Shown one piece after another: positions 15,017 to 23,455 of a stretch of 41,609 bases of DNA (position 1 is its first letter; the number at the start of each line of letters is the position of its first letter). The translations under genes and the position numbers were made by a program. The stretch lies in assembly GCA_964242215.1 (NCBI GenBank), contig CAXTCJ010000036.1, forward strand, positions 1-41,609, written 5' to 3'. This stretch comes from LMUY01 sp964242215 (GTDB lineage: Bacteria > Pseudomonadota > Alphaproteobacteria > Acetobacterales > Acetobacteraceae). The notes below the pieces were generated by a model. The model saw only the letters and a program-made list of their open reading frames with translations, made no database searches and had not been told where the DNA came from.

Positions 15017-15562
15017 TTGCCATCCCGCGCGTTCTGGTTCCTTCGCCACGGCGAAACGGATTGGAACGCGCAAGGCCGCAGCCAGGGCCGGACCGATATT
15101 CCGCTCAATGCCACCGGTGTCGCGCAGGCTGCCTCGGCCGCCCAATTGCTGCGCGGCCGTGGCATAGCCACCATCGTTAGCTCCCCCCTGTCGCGAGCGC
15201 GTGACACGGCCCAGGCTGCGGCCACGCTTCTGGGCCTGCCCGTCGAGGTGATCGAAGACCTGCAGGAGGTGTCGTTCGGCGTGCACGAAGGCACAGCGAT
15301 GGCGGCTGCGTGGTTTAACGACTGGGTCGATCGCGGTATCACACCGGAGGGCGGCGAGAGCTTCGCGGAACTGCGCACCCGCTCCGCCTCCGCGCTGACC
15401 ACGGCCCTGGCCCGGCCTGCCCCGGTACTTGTCGTGGCCCACGGTGCGCTGTTCCGGGCACTTCGGGCGGAAATGGGCCTGTCACCCGACACCCGCACCG
15501 CCAATGGCGTCCCGATCTTCTGTGAACCGGGCTCTCCCTGGCAGCTCACGTTCGCCGCCTAG
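15017..15562 (+). CDS. Histidine phosphatase family protein
   Basis: A 181-residue branch-1 histidine phosphatase. The catalytic RHG is in FLRHGETDWN near residue 10; SSPLSRARDTA carries the second arginine, the acid/base region is in LQEVSFGVHEG, and the second histidine lies in VVAHGALFRAL. It starts at TTG five bases after the GST stop, so it is probably translated from the same message. Members act on small phosphorylated metabolites such as phosphoglycerate or alpha-ribazole phosphate; no cobalamin gene is nearby to choose between them. It converges on flhA with 18 bases between them. Confidence 0.88.
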   Translation: MPSRAFWFLRHGETDWNAQGRSQGRTDIPLNATGVAQAASAAQLLRGRGIATIVSSPLSRARDTAQAAATLLGLPVEVIEDLQEVSFGVHEGTAMAAAWFNDWVDRGITPEGGESFAELRTRSASALTTALARPAPVLVVAHGALFRALRAEMGLSPDTRTANGVPIFCEPGSPWQLTFAA

Positions 15563-15580
15563 GCTCAACAGCCGCAGGTT

Positions 15581-17647
15581 TCAAATCGTGCCCACCGTCC
15601 GGATCCGCGCCCGTGGAAAAATCTCGGCCTGCGCCAGCACGGGGGTCGAGGGTCGAATGCGTTCGACCACGGCGCGCAAATGCGCCCGGATGCCGCCAGA
15701 CGACAGCAGAACCGGCATTTCCCCCATCGCCTGTGCCGAGTCGAACGCCCCTCGTAGCCGGCTCATGAACTCGCTGAGTTTGGACGGGGCCATCGCGAGC
15801 TGCCGATCGTCCGGCGGCCCGACCAGGCTCTCGGCGAATGCCGCTTCCCACTCCGGGGAGAGCGTGACGAGGGGGATATAGCCGGCCGGCCCGGTGTGGC
15901 TGTCGCTGATCTGGCGTGCCAGCCGAGCGCGCACGTGGGCGACAATCGCCCCGATCGGACGAGGATGGCCGCCGCACGCCTCGGCGATGCCCTCCAGCAC
16001 CGTCGGCAGGTCGCGGATCGAAACACGCTCGGCCAACAGCGCCTGCAGCACACGCTGCACGCCGCCGACGCTGAGCTGGGACGGGACCAGGTCCTGCACC
16101 AATTTCTGCTGTTCCCTCGGCAATTCGTCGAGCAGCTTCTGCGTCTCGGCGTAGGATAGCAGTTCGGCCATGCTGTCCCGCACGACCTCGGTGATGTGGG
16201 TGGTGAGCACGGAGGCCGGGTCGACGACCGTGCAGCCGCGGGCCATCGCCTCGTCCCGCCGGGCCGGCTCGACCCAGAGCGCCGGGAGGCCGAAGGTCGG
16301 CTCGGTGGTGCGCTCGCCGGGTAAGGTCGGAATGCCGCCCTGCGGGTCCATCACGAGCAGCTTGGTCGGCCGAAGCTCCCCGCGCCCTGCCTCGATCTCC
16401 TTGATGCGGATGGAGTAGATATCGGCACCGAGCTGCACGTTGTCCTGGATCCGGACCGGCGGCAGTACGAAGCCCATCTCCGACGCGATTGCCCGGCGCA
16501 ATCCTTTGATCTGCTCGGTCAACCGGGGGGTATTGCCACCAGCGAGCGCAAGCAGCCCGTAGCCGAGCTCCAGCCGGATCATGTCCATCCGGAGCGACTC
16601 GGTGATCGGCGGCTCGGTAGGGGCCGCCGCAGCTAAGACGGGCGCCGCCTCACCGGCCACGACTGGTGGGTTTTTCCACCGCAGGTACGCGCCCCCGCCG
16701 GCGAGCCCCGCCAAGGCCATGAAGGGCAGCATCGGCAGACCCGGCATGAGCCCCAGGACGGCTGCCGCGCCCGCGGCCATGGCGAGCGGCTTCGGGCTGC
16801 CGCCGAGCTGACGGATCAGCACGGTGTCGGCGGCCCCCTCCATGCCCCCCTTGGTGACGACGATGCCGGCGGCTGTCGACACCAGCAGCGCTGGGATCTG
16901 CGACACCAGGCCGTCGCCAACGGACAAAGTCGTGAAGGTCGCCGCCGCCTCGGCGAACGGCATCCCGTGACGAATGAGACCGATCGCGAAGCCACCGAAC
17001 ACATTGATGGAGGTAATCAGCAGCCCGGCGATCGCATCGCCACGGACGAATTTCGCGGCGCCATCCATCGCGCCGTAGAAGCCGCTCTCCTCCTCCAGCT
17101 CCTTGCGACGGATCTTCGCCTTGGCTTCGTTGATGAGGCCGGACGAGAGATCGGCATCGATCGCCATCTGCTTGCCCGGCATCGCATCCAAGCTGAACCG
17201 GGCGGCTACCTCGGCAATGCGGCCGGAGCCCTTGGTGATCACCATGAAGTTCACCACCAGCAAGATGGCGAACAGGATCACCCCGATCACCACATCGCCG
17301 CCCATCAGGAAGCCGCCGAACGCTGCGACCACGTGGCCCGCTGCCAATTGGCCTTCGCTGCCATGGCTTAGGATGAGCCTTGTCGTGGCGACGTTCAGCG
17401 ACAGGCGCAGCAACGTCGTCAACAGCAGCAGGGTCGGGAAGGAGGTGAAGTCGAGCGGCCGGCGCAGGAACATGGCCACCATCAGCACAAGCACCGACGC
17501 CGTGATGGACAGAGCCAGCCCCATATCCAGCAATACCGTCGGCAGCGGGATGACGAGGACGGCCAGCAGCATCACCATACCGAGCGCCAGGCCGACGTCG
17601 GTGCCCGGCGAATATTTCCGGCTGAGCGCTTTGAACTGGTCGAACAT
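15581..17647 (-). CDS. flhA: Flagellar biosynthesis protein FlhA
   Basis: A 688-residue inner-membrane component of the flagellar type III export gate. The N-terminal half has about eight membrane helices, and the conserved cytoplasmic loop RIAEVAARFSLDAMPGKQMAIDAD is present (FHIPEP signature). The C-terminal half is the cytoplasmic export-substrate docking domain (LRMDMIRLELGYGLLAL, LREQ-equivalent PREQQKLVQDLV). Length is normal for the family. It is last in the leftward fliF-fliG-fliH-fliN-flbD-flhA row, 15 bases after flbD. Confidence 0.97.
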   Translation of the reverse strand: MFDQFKALSRKYSPGTDVGLALGMVMLLAVLVIPLPTVLLDMGLALSITASVLVLMVAMFLRRPLDFTSFPTLLLLTTLLRLSLNVATTRLILSHGSEGQLAAGHVVAAFGGFLMGGDVVIGVILFAILLVVNFMVITKGSGRIAEVAARFSLDAMPGKQMAIDADLSSGLINEAKAKIRRKELEEESGFYGAMDGAAKFVRGDAIAGLLITSINVFGGFAIGLIRHGMPFAEAAATFTTLSVGDGLVSQIPALLVSTAAGIVVTKGGMEGAADTVLIRQLGGSPKPLAMAAGAAAVLGLMPGLPMLPFMALAGLAGGGAYLRWKNPPVVAGEAAPVLAAAAPTEPPITESLRMDMIRLELGYGLLALAGGNTPRLTEQIKGLRRAIASEMGFVLPPVRIQDNVQLGADIYSIRIKEIEAGRGELRPTKLLVMDPQGGIPTLPGERTTEPTFGLPALWVEPARRDEAMARGCTVVDPASVLTTHITEVVRDSMAELLSYAETQKLLDELPREQQKLVQDLVPSQLSVGGVQRVLQALLAERVSIRDLPTVLEGIAEACGGHPRPIGAIVAHVRARLARQISDSHTGPAGYIPLVTLSPEWEAAFAESLVGPPDDRQLAMAPSKLSEFMSRLRGAFDSAQAMGEMPVLLSSGGIRAHLRAVVERIRPSTPVLAQAEIFPRARIRTVGTI

Positions 17648-17662
17648 GCCGGACCTCTTGCG

Positions 17663-18988
17663 CTACGCTGCCAGGCCGGGCGGTGTCACCTGGGCGCCGG
17701 ACGCCGCGTAGTCGCGCAGCTTGTTCCGCAACGCGCGGATGGAAATGCCGAGAATGGTCGCGGCGTGCGTGCGATTGCCGAGCGTGTGCGAAAGTGTCTG
17801 CAGGATCAGGCTCTGTTCCACCTCGTCCATCGTCTTTCCGACCAGGCCGGCGACGCCGCCGAAATTGGTCTGGGCGGGGGCGGCGGTGCCAGCTAACTCG
17901 ACCGCATCCACCTCGTCGCCGGTCGACAACAGAACAGCGCGGTGGATCGTATTCTCCAATTCACGCACATTACCGCGCCAGCCATGCGCGGCGAGCCGTA
18001 TATGGGCGAGCGCGGCAATCGGGCGCACAGGAAGACCGTTCACGCCGGCATAATGGCGCGCGTAATGGTCCGCCAACGACGCGATATCACCGGGCCGCTC
18101 GCGCAGCGCGGGAATGCGAAGGCTGACGACATTGAGGCGGAAATACAGATCTTCGCGGAAGCGTCCCGCCGAACACTCGGTCAGCATGTCCCGGTTGCTG
18201 GTTGCGAGAATGCGGACGTTCACCTTCACGGGACCCGTGCCACCGAGCCGATCGATCTCCCGCTCCTGGATCGCGCGGAGCAGCTTAGCCTGCAACCGCA
18301 CATCCATCTCGCTGATCTCGTCCAGCAGCAGCGTTCCTCCGTCCGCCGACTCGAACTTGCCGATGCGCCGGGCGGCGGCACCGCTGAAGGCACCCTTCTC
18401 GTGACCGAACATCTCGGATTCGAGCAGGTTCTCGGGGATCGCCGCACAGTTGAGCGCCACGAACGGCCCGGCACTACGACGCGAAGAGCGGTGGATGTGA
18501 CGGGCGAGAACCTCCTTGCCGGTACCGCTCTCCCCCGTGATCAGGACCGATGCCTCAGCGGTCGCGACCTGCTCGGCCCGGCGCAGCGTGGCCAACATCG
18601 CCGGGTCGCGCGCGATCAGGACGTGGCTCTCGCCACTGGCTGCCTGAAGGATGGCGGCGATCAAGTCGGGATCCGGCGGCAAGGGCAGGAACTCGCGGGC
18701 GCCCTCGCGGATCGCGCGAACGGCAGCCTGGGAGTCGGCGTGCGTTCCGCAGGCGACAACCGCGACGGAGATCCGTTCGGCCGAAAGGGCGCGGACGAGC
18801 GTGCCGACATCGTGGCTGACTTCGCACAGAACGAGGTCGACACGCGCGTCGACGCGGAGCCGCGCCAGACCGGCATCGATCGTGTCTGCCTGTTCGAGCT
18901 TCGCACCGCGTGCAATGGCAATCCGGGCCGCCTGCGCCAACTCACCCGAGAGTGCCCCGATGAGGAGCACCCTCATGCCGCCGCTCAT
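17663..18988 (-). CDS. flbD: Sigma-54 transcription activator FlbD
   Basis: A 441-residue NtrC-type regulator. Residues 5-118 form a receiver-like domain that lacks the usual acidic pair and has Glu56 (CEV) where the phosphoacceptor Asp should be, and lacks the conserved lysine. This is the known state of Caulobacter FlbD, which is controlled by FliX and flagellar assembly instead of phosphorylation. The AAA+ domain has Walker A GESGTGKE (152-159), the sigma-54 contact loop GAFSGA (199-204, Ser in place of the usual Thr) and Walker B LLLDEIS. The C-terminus has a Fis-type helix-turn-helix (NRTHAATILGISIRALRNKL). It overlaps fliN as ATGA and is the likely activator of the sigma-54 promoters at 25077-25235. 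Confidence 0.93.
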   Translation of the reverse strand: MSGGMRVLLIGALSGELAQAARIAIARGAKLEQADTIDAGLARLRVDARVDLVLCEVSHDVGTLVRALSAERISVAVVACGTHADSQAAVRAIREGAREFLPLPPDPDLIAAILQAASGESHVLIARDPAMLATLRRAEQVATAEASVLITGESGTGKEVLARHIHRSSRRSAGPFVALNCAAIPENLLESEMFGHEKGAFSGAAARRIGKFESADGGTLLLDEISEMDVRLQAKLLRAIQEREIDRLGGTGPVKVNVRILATSNRDMLTECSAGRFREDLYFRLNVVSLRIPALRERPGDIASLADHYARHYAGVNGLPVRPIAALAHIRLAAHGWRGNVRELENTIHRAVLLSTGDEVDAVELAGTAAPAQTNFGGVAGLVGKTMDEVEQSLILQTLSHTLGNRTHAATILGISIRALRNKLRDYAASGAQVTPPGLAA

Positions 18989-19299
18989 GATCGGTCGGCT
19001 TTGACGATCTCCGTCATGGTCACGCCAAGACGGTTGTCATCGACCATCACCACCTCACCGCGCGCCACGAGGCGGTTGTTGACATAGATGTCGATCGCCT
19101 CACCTAGCTTGCGGTCCAGTTCCACGACCGCGCCGCGGCCGAGTTTCAGCAATTGGCTCACTTGCATCGTCGCCTTGCCGAGCACCGCACTGACGGTAAC
19201 CGGAATGTCGTAGACAGCTTCGAGGTCACGCACGGCGCGCGGCGCAGCGCCGCTCGGAGTCGTATCCACCAACTCGGCCAGTTCCATATTGTCAGGCAT
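18985..19299 (-). CDS. fliN: Flagellar motor switch protein FliN
   Basis: A 104-residue C-ring protein with the SpoA domain: IPVTVSAVLGKATMQVSQLLKLGRGAVVELDR, then a VNNRLVARGEVVMVDDNRLGVTMTEIV end. It belongs to the motor switch that sets rotation direction and docks export substrates through FliH. It overlaps fliH by eight bases upstream and flbD by four bases downstream. The length is that of short FliN proteins. Confidence 0.95.
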   Translation of the reverse strand: MPDNMELAELVDTTPSGAAPRAVRDLEAVYDIPVTVSAVLGKATMQVSQLLKLGRGAVVELDRKLGEAIDIYVNNRLVARGEVVMVDDNRLGVTMTEIVKADRS

Positions 19300-19957
19300 T
19301 TACTTGCTCCAGTTGTAGCAGTCCCAATTCAGCCAACCCGACGTCGAACGCCGCCCGCGCCCGGGACGTGTCCCGAACCGCCGAGCCGTCGCCCCACGTG
19401 ACGCGAGCGTCCCCTGGTGGCACGGCCTCCGTCGCCAGAAGCTGAATCCGCTCGGCTATCTCGTCGTCCAAGCCGCCGATTTCGCTTTGCATCATCGCCA
19501 TCATGACCGGGTTGATCCGGACGATGACCCGAGGCTCCTCTGTCAGCGCGGGCAGCAGCGTCCGGACGAATGCCTGCAACTCCGCAGCGCCGTGCCGCTC
19601 GCAAAGCGATGGCAAGCAAGCGGCCAAGGCGCCCAGCAGGCATCGTGCCACGCCCTCTGCCGCCTGCTCGGCAACTTCCCTGGCAGCCGCACGGGCGTCT
19701 TCGAGGCTGCTGGCGACACGCGCGAGAAGCTGCGTGCGGGAGCCAGCCAGGCCGCGCTCCGCCTCGGCCCGCCCGGCCGCCGATGCTTCGGCGCGGGCTG
19801 CATCCAGTTCGGCTGCGGTGAACACAGGCTCGATGATCTCGGGCTCTGCCACCGGGTCGGGCGCTACGAGGTCGCTACCACCGATGTCATCGAAATCTTC
19901 GGCGTACAGCACCCCCAACACGCTCGGGCGGTGTAGACGCGGGCTGGGTGCAATCAT
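19292..19957 (-). CDS. fliH: Flagellar assembly protein FliH (FlbE-like)
   Basis: A 221-residue protein in the FliH/FlbE position of the fliF operon. FliH is the peripheral stator-like regulator of the export ATPase FliI and links it to the C ring. Residues 50-110 are alanine/glutamate-rich with the coiled-coil pattern of FliH, and the C-terminal half has the V-ATPase-E-like segment (VIVRINPVMMAMMQ, then VPPGDARVTWGDGSAVRD). I start at the ATG one base after the fliG stop; a longer form from 19978 inside fliG is possible. Sequence divergence is high, so position in the operon supports the name as much as motifs do. Confidence 0.82.
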   Translation of the reverse strand: MIAPSPRLHRPSVLGVLYAEDFDDIGGSDLVAPDPVAEPEIIEPVFTAAELDAARAEASAAGRAEAERGLAGSRTQLLARVASSLEDARAAAREVAEQAAEGVARCLLGALAACLPSLCERHGAAELQAFVRTLLPALTEEPRVIVRINPVMMAMMQSEIGGLDDEIAERIQLLATEAVPPGDARVTWGDGSAVRDTSRARAAFDVGLAELGLLQLEQVNA

Positions 19958-19958
19958 G

Positions 19959-20972
19959 CTAGTACACGAGCTCCTCATCCTTGCCTTCCCCGATCTCGAT
20001 CGTGCCTTGGGCCGCGAGATCCTTGGCGAGCGCCACGACAGCAGCCTGTGCCTCGTCCACGTCGCGCAGCTTCACCGGGCCGAGGCCCTCGATGTCGTCG
20101 CGGAGCATCTTTCCGGCCCGGTCCGAAAGGTTCTTGAAGAACAACTCGCGCAAACTCTCGGAGGCGCCCTTGAGCGCCAGAGGCAGCTTGTCCTTCTCCA
20201 CCGCGCGCAACAGGCCCTGGATCGCCGTCGACGAGAGTCTTCCCAAATCGTCGAAGGTGAACATCAGGGCCTTGATCCGTTGAGCCGACTCGCGATTGCG
20301 TTCCTCGAGCGCGGTGACGAAGCGGCTCTCGCTGGCGCGATCCAGATTGTTGAATATCTCCGCCATCATCTCGTGCGAGTCTCGCCGGGTCGAACGGGCC
20401 AGGTTGGACATGAACTCGGCGCGCAGCGTGCGCTCAACGCCGTCCAGCACGTCCTTCTGGACGCTCTCCATGCGCAACATGCGCATCACCACCTCGATGG
20501 AGAAGCTGTCCGGCAGCAGGGTCAGCACGCGGGCGGCATGTTCCGGCCGGACCTTGGAGAGCACGACGGCAACGGTCTGAGGGTATTCGTTCTTCAGATA
20601 GTTGGCGAGCACCGCCTCGTGCACGTTGCCAAGCTTGTCCCACATGGTACGGCCCGCCGGGCCGCGGATCTCCTCCATGATCTGCGACACGCGATCGCGC
20701 GGCAGGGCTTTCTGCAATAGCCGCTCGGTACTCTCGAAGCTGCCGACCAGGTGGCCCATGCCACCCATGCTCTCGCTGAAATCGACACAGAGACGTTCGA
20801 CCATCTCGGCCTTCACCGAACCGAGCTGTGCCATTGCGGCCGAGACTTCCTTGATCTCGTCCTCATGCATCATGCCGAACAGCCGCGCTGATTGCTCCTC
20901 ACCGAGGGCCAGCATCAGCACCGCGGCCTTCTGCGCGCCGCTCAGATCGGAGTCATTTGTTTTTGCCGGCAT
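19959..20972 (-). CDS. fliG: Flagellar motor switch protein FliG
   Basis: A 337-residue C-ring protein with the three FliG domains. The N-terminal part contacts FliF (LSGAQKAAVLMLALGEE). The middle part has the FliM-binding motif as NEYPQTVA in place of the usual EHPQ. The C-terminal charged torque helix reads SDRAGKMLRDDIEGLGPVKLRDVDEAQ. It follows fliF after three bases and precedes fliH by one. Length and order match Caulobacter-type operons. The His-to-Tyr change in the EHPQ motif is worth noting but lies in a residue that varies in some FliG proteins. Confidence 0.96.
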   Translation of the reverse strand: MPAKTNDSDLSGAQKAAVLMLALGEEQSARLFGMMHEDEIKEVSAAMAQLGSVKAEMVERLCVDFSESMGGMGHLVGSFESTERLLQKALPRDRVSQIMEEIRGPAGRTMWDKLGNVHEAVLANYLKNEYPQTVAVVLSKVRPEHAARVLTLLPDSFSIEVVMRMLRMESVQKDVLDGVERTLRAEFMSNLARSTRRDSHEMMAEIFNNLDRASESRFVTALEERNRESAQRIKALMFTFDDLGRLSSTAIQGLLRAVEKDKLPLALKGASESLRELFFKNLSDRAGKMLRDDIEGLGPVKLRDVDEAQAAVVALAKDLAAQGTIEIGEGKDEELVY

Positions 20973-20975
20973 ACG

Positions 20976-22622
20976 TCAGGCGCCCTCCTTGACCATCCAG
21001 CTGCGCATCACTGCAAGGCTCTCCTCCGGGTTCTTGTCGACGAGGCTGGCCACCTGCCGCAGCGAGGAGGCGCGAACCGCCCCATCGATGCTTCCGAGGC
21101 TGACCATGCTCTCGTCCTCGGCGGCAGACCCCGGCCCCGTCAAGGCGAGGGTGGGAGAGCGGCCCGGGCCGGGACTGTCACCGGCGCTTGTTCCGCCCGG
21201 CCCGGCGATGGCAAGTCCGCCGGCCTCGTTCGTGAGTGCGGCCTGGTTCGTGGTCAGCCGGAGCACCATAGGCCGCAGAACCAGCACCAGGGCGAGTAGC
21301 GCCACCACGGCGAGCAATCCGGTCTGCCCAAGCCGCATGAGGTCCGCCTTGTCCAACGGCAGACCAAGCAGGCTCGGCTTCGGCGGCTCGACCGGAACGT
21401 CGACGTCGGCGAACCGCAGGCTCACGACCTCGACACGGTCGCCCCGCTTCTCGTCGTATCCGATGGCGCTGCGGGCCAGTGCGGCGATGCGGCCAAGCTC
21501 CTCTGGCGTGCGATCCTGCCAAGTGGTGTTGCCGTCGGCCCCTTTGACCGCGACCTGGTCAACCAACACGCCGAGGGTGATCCGCTTGACCATCGGCTGC
21601 TCGCGCACCGTCGTACGGACGGTCTTGCCGATTTCAAAGTTCGTCGTCTCCTCTGTCCGCTGTTCCAAACTACCGGCGGGACTGGCGCCTGCATCAGCAT
21701 TTGGCAGACTGTTCGCGACGCTGACGGTGCTAGCCGCCTCGCTCGTCTTGTTCGTCGTGTTGTTGTTTTGTGTGGAGCGCTCGACCTTGCCCTCCGGATC
21801 GAATTTCTCCTGCGTCTCGTGGACTTGGTCGTAGTCCATCTCGACGGCGGTTTCCGCGCGGACGCGCCCAGGACCGACGGTGCGCTCCAGGATGTCTTCC
21901 ACTGCGCGTGACAGCCGCTGCTCAGTTGACACGCGCAACTCAGAAGCCGGACCGGCGGGGCCGGGATCCTCGCCGGCGCGGGCGAGCAGGTTGCCTCGGC
22001 TGTCGATGATGCCGATGTTCTGGGGACGTAGGCCCGGCACAGCCGACGACACGAGGTTCAGGACGGCCTGGACACCCTCGTGGTCCATCCGCGCTGCGCC
22101 AGCCATCGTGAGTACAACGCTGGCCTGCGCTTCCACCCGATCCCGTGCGAAGGGCTCACGCTTAGGAAGCACCAAATGTACGCGCGCCCCGCGGACACCC
22201 GAGATCAACCGGATGGAGCGCGCAAGCTCCCCTTCCATGGCCCTGGTCTGACTGATGGCCTGCTGAAATTGGCTCGCCGTCAGCCCGTCGCCGCGGTCGA
22301 AGATCTCGTAGCCGATCGAACCTCCGGACGGCAGGCCTTCCTTTGCGAGCAAGAGCCGGGCATGCGGGACCTCGGACGCAGGAACGGAGATACGGGTACC
22401 ATCCGGCCCCACTTCATGGGCGATATGGGACTTGTCCAGCAGGTCGCCGACCTGGGCCGCTTCCCGCAGATCCATGTCGGAGTAGAGCAGCGCCATCTGT
22501 TCCCCACCGCCACCGCGGAGGGCCAGAAACGCCAACATCAACAGCATGGCACCGGCGACCGCTGCCATCGCGATCAGCCGGCCGACGCCTAATGCCTTGA
22601 ACCCTTCTAGCAACGCCGCCAT
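20976..22622 (-). CDS. fliF: Flagellar MS-ring protein FliF
   Basis: A 548-residue MS-ring protein. It has an N-terminal membrane helix (residues 14-36), the periplasmic YscJ-like region (ALLYSDMDLREAAQVGDLL, then GYEIFDRGDGLTASQFQQAI), a second membrane helix near 440 (LLAVVALLALVLVLRPMVL) and a C-terminal cytoplasmic tail that binds FliG. I start at MAALLEGF because the alternative, GTG at 22655, adds 11 residues with no family match. It opens the leftward operon, and its 104-base upstream gap holds a CGGCAA-N3-TTGCCG palindrome and a CtrA-like site. Confidence 0.95.
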   Translation of the reverse strand: MAALLEGFKALGVGRLIAMAAVAGAMLLMLAFLALRGGGGEQMALLYSDMDLREAAQVGDLLDKSHIAHEVGPDGTRISVPASEVPHARLLLAKEGLPSGGSIGYEIFDRGDGLTASQFQQAISQTRAMEGELARSIRLISGVRGARVHLVLPKREPFARDRVEAQASVVLTMAGAARMDHEGVQAVLNLVSSAVPGLRPQNIGIIDSRGNLLARAGEDPGPAGPASELRVSTEQRLSRAVEDILERTVGPGRVRAETAVEMDYDQVHETQEKFDPEGKVERSTQNNNTTNKTSEAASTVSVANSLPNADAGASPAGSLEQRTEETTNFEIGKTVRTTVREQPMVKRITLGVLVDQVAVKGADGNTTWQDRTPEELGRIAALARSAIGYDEKRGDRVEVVSLRFADVDVPVEPPKPSLLGLPLDKADLMRLGQTGLLAVVALLALVLVLRPMVLRLTTNQAALTNEAGGLAIAGPGGTSAGDSPGPGRSPTLALTGPGSAAEDESMVSLGSIDGAVRASSLRQVASLVDKNPEESLAVMRSWMVKEGA

Positions 22623-22676
22623 GCTTGCGCGCCCACCTGCAGCGTCCTGCCGCACGGTGATGCTGCGCTCAACCGA

Positions 22677-22691
22677 TTACCAGTTCGTTAA
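22677..22691 (-). promoter_or_regulatory. CtrA-like site upstream of fliF
   Basis: On the minus strand the sequence is TTAA, seven bases, GTAA, against the CtrA consensus TTAA-N7-TTAA, so seven of eight positions match. It sits about 55-70 bases before the fliF start. In Caulobacter, fliF is CtrA-activated; the assignment here rests on that analogy. Confidence 0.35.
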
Positions 22692-22697
22692 GATGGT

Positions 22698-22712
22698 CGG
22701 CAATTTTTGCCG
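22698..22712. promoter_or_regulatory. FlbD-type palindrome upstream of fliF
   Basis: CGGCAA-TTT-TTGCCG, perfect six-base arms. The same arms and spacing recur at 25133-25147 between the fliK and flgE promoters. As I remember it, the Caulobacter ftr element bound by FlbD has this same CGGCA...TGCCG form. Position just upstream of the CtrA-like site suggests autoregulation of the operon that encodes flbD. Confidence 0.5.
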
Positions 22713-22726
22713 GGCGGAGAAATGCT

Positions 22727-23443
22727 CTAGTTGCTGGCGGCTGCGCTCACCGACACCACGTTGCTGAACGCCGTCGAAACCGCGCCCGCCTGCAGCGTGA
22801 CGACACCATTCGTGTTCAGGACGCCGGTCGCCGTCCCCGTCACGGTGAACGGCACCGCAGCGGCCGTCCCACCCGCCGGCTGGCCCTCGACCGCCACCGT
22901 ATAGGCGCCGTCCGCCAACCGGGTACCGCTATTGTCCGTGCCGTTCCAGGTGTAGGTGTTGGACCCAGCGGTGGACGTCAGCGACACGTCCTTCACATCG
23001 ACGCCGCTGCTGTTGGTGATCTTGATCGAAACTGGCTCCGCCGAGGTCGTGGTAAAGCCGAGACTGCCCGTCCCGTTCTGAAGCGGCAGCTGCGCGCTAT
23101 TGAGGGTGACCTGCTTGCCGACGACGCCGGTGGCCTGGATGACCTCGCTACCTTGGGTGGCCTGGATAAGCGACGTCAGGCTGCTGTTCGTGGTGATCTG
23201 CTGCTCGACACTGCTGAACTGCACCAGTTCGGATGTGAACGTGTTGCTGTCCATCGGGGTCGATGGATCCTGGTTCTTCAGCTGCGTCGTCAGCAGACTG
23301 AGGAAGTCGTTGAAGTTGTTGCTGAGCGTCGTCAGCGCGTTGGTCCCTGTCGCGGCCGTGCTAGCCGCGGCCGAAACGCCCGCGGATGCGGCGGACGTCA
23401 GATTGGTTGCCGAGGATGTCAAAGACGAGATGCTGCCGCTCAT
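22727..23443 (-). CDS. flgD: Flagellar hook capping protein FlgD
   Basis: A 238-residue hook cap protein required for polymerisation of FlgE. The N-terminal export/capping part carries FNDFLSLLTTQLKNQDPSTPMDSNTFTSELVQFSSVEQQ, nearly a textbook FlgD signature, split here by residue position about 45-85. The C-terminal half has the FLN-like fold (YTWNGTDNSGTRLADGAYTVAV). It lies 12 bases after fliK on the minus strand and is presumably driven by the promoter upstream of fliK. A 104-base gap separates it from fliF. Confidence 0.95.
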   Translation of the reverse strand: MSGSISSLTSSATNLTSAASAGVSAAASTAATGTNALTTLSNNFNDFLSLLTTQLKNQDPSTPMDSNTFTSELVQFSSVEQQITTNSSLTSLIQATQGSEVIQATGVVGKQVTLNSAQLPLQNGTGSLGFTTTSAEPVSIKITNSSGVDVKDVSLTSTAGSNTYTWNGTDNSGTRLADGAYTVAVEGQPAGGTAAAVPFTVTGTATGVLNTNGVVTLQAGAVSTAFSNVVSVSAAASN

Positions 23444-23455
23444 GATGATGCTCCG

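Noticed and set aside
17942..19087. 381-codon plus-strand open frame opposite flbD
   Set aside because: Antisense shadow of a well-supported gene; no ribosome site or recognisable domain.
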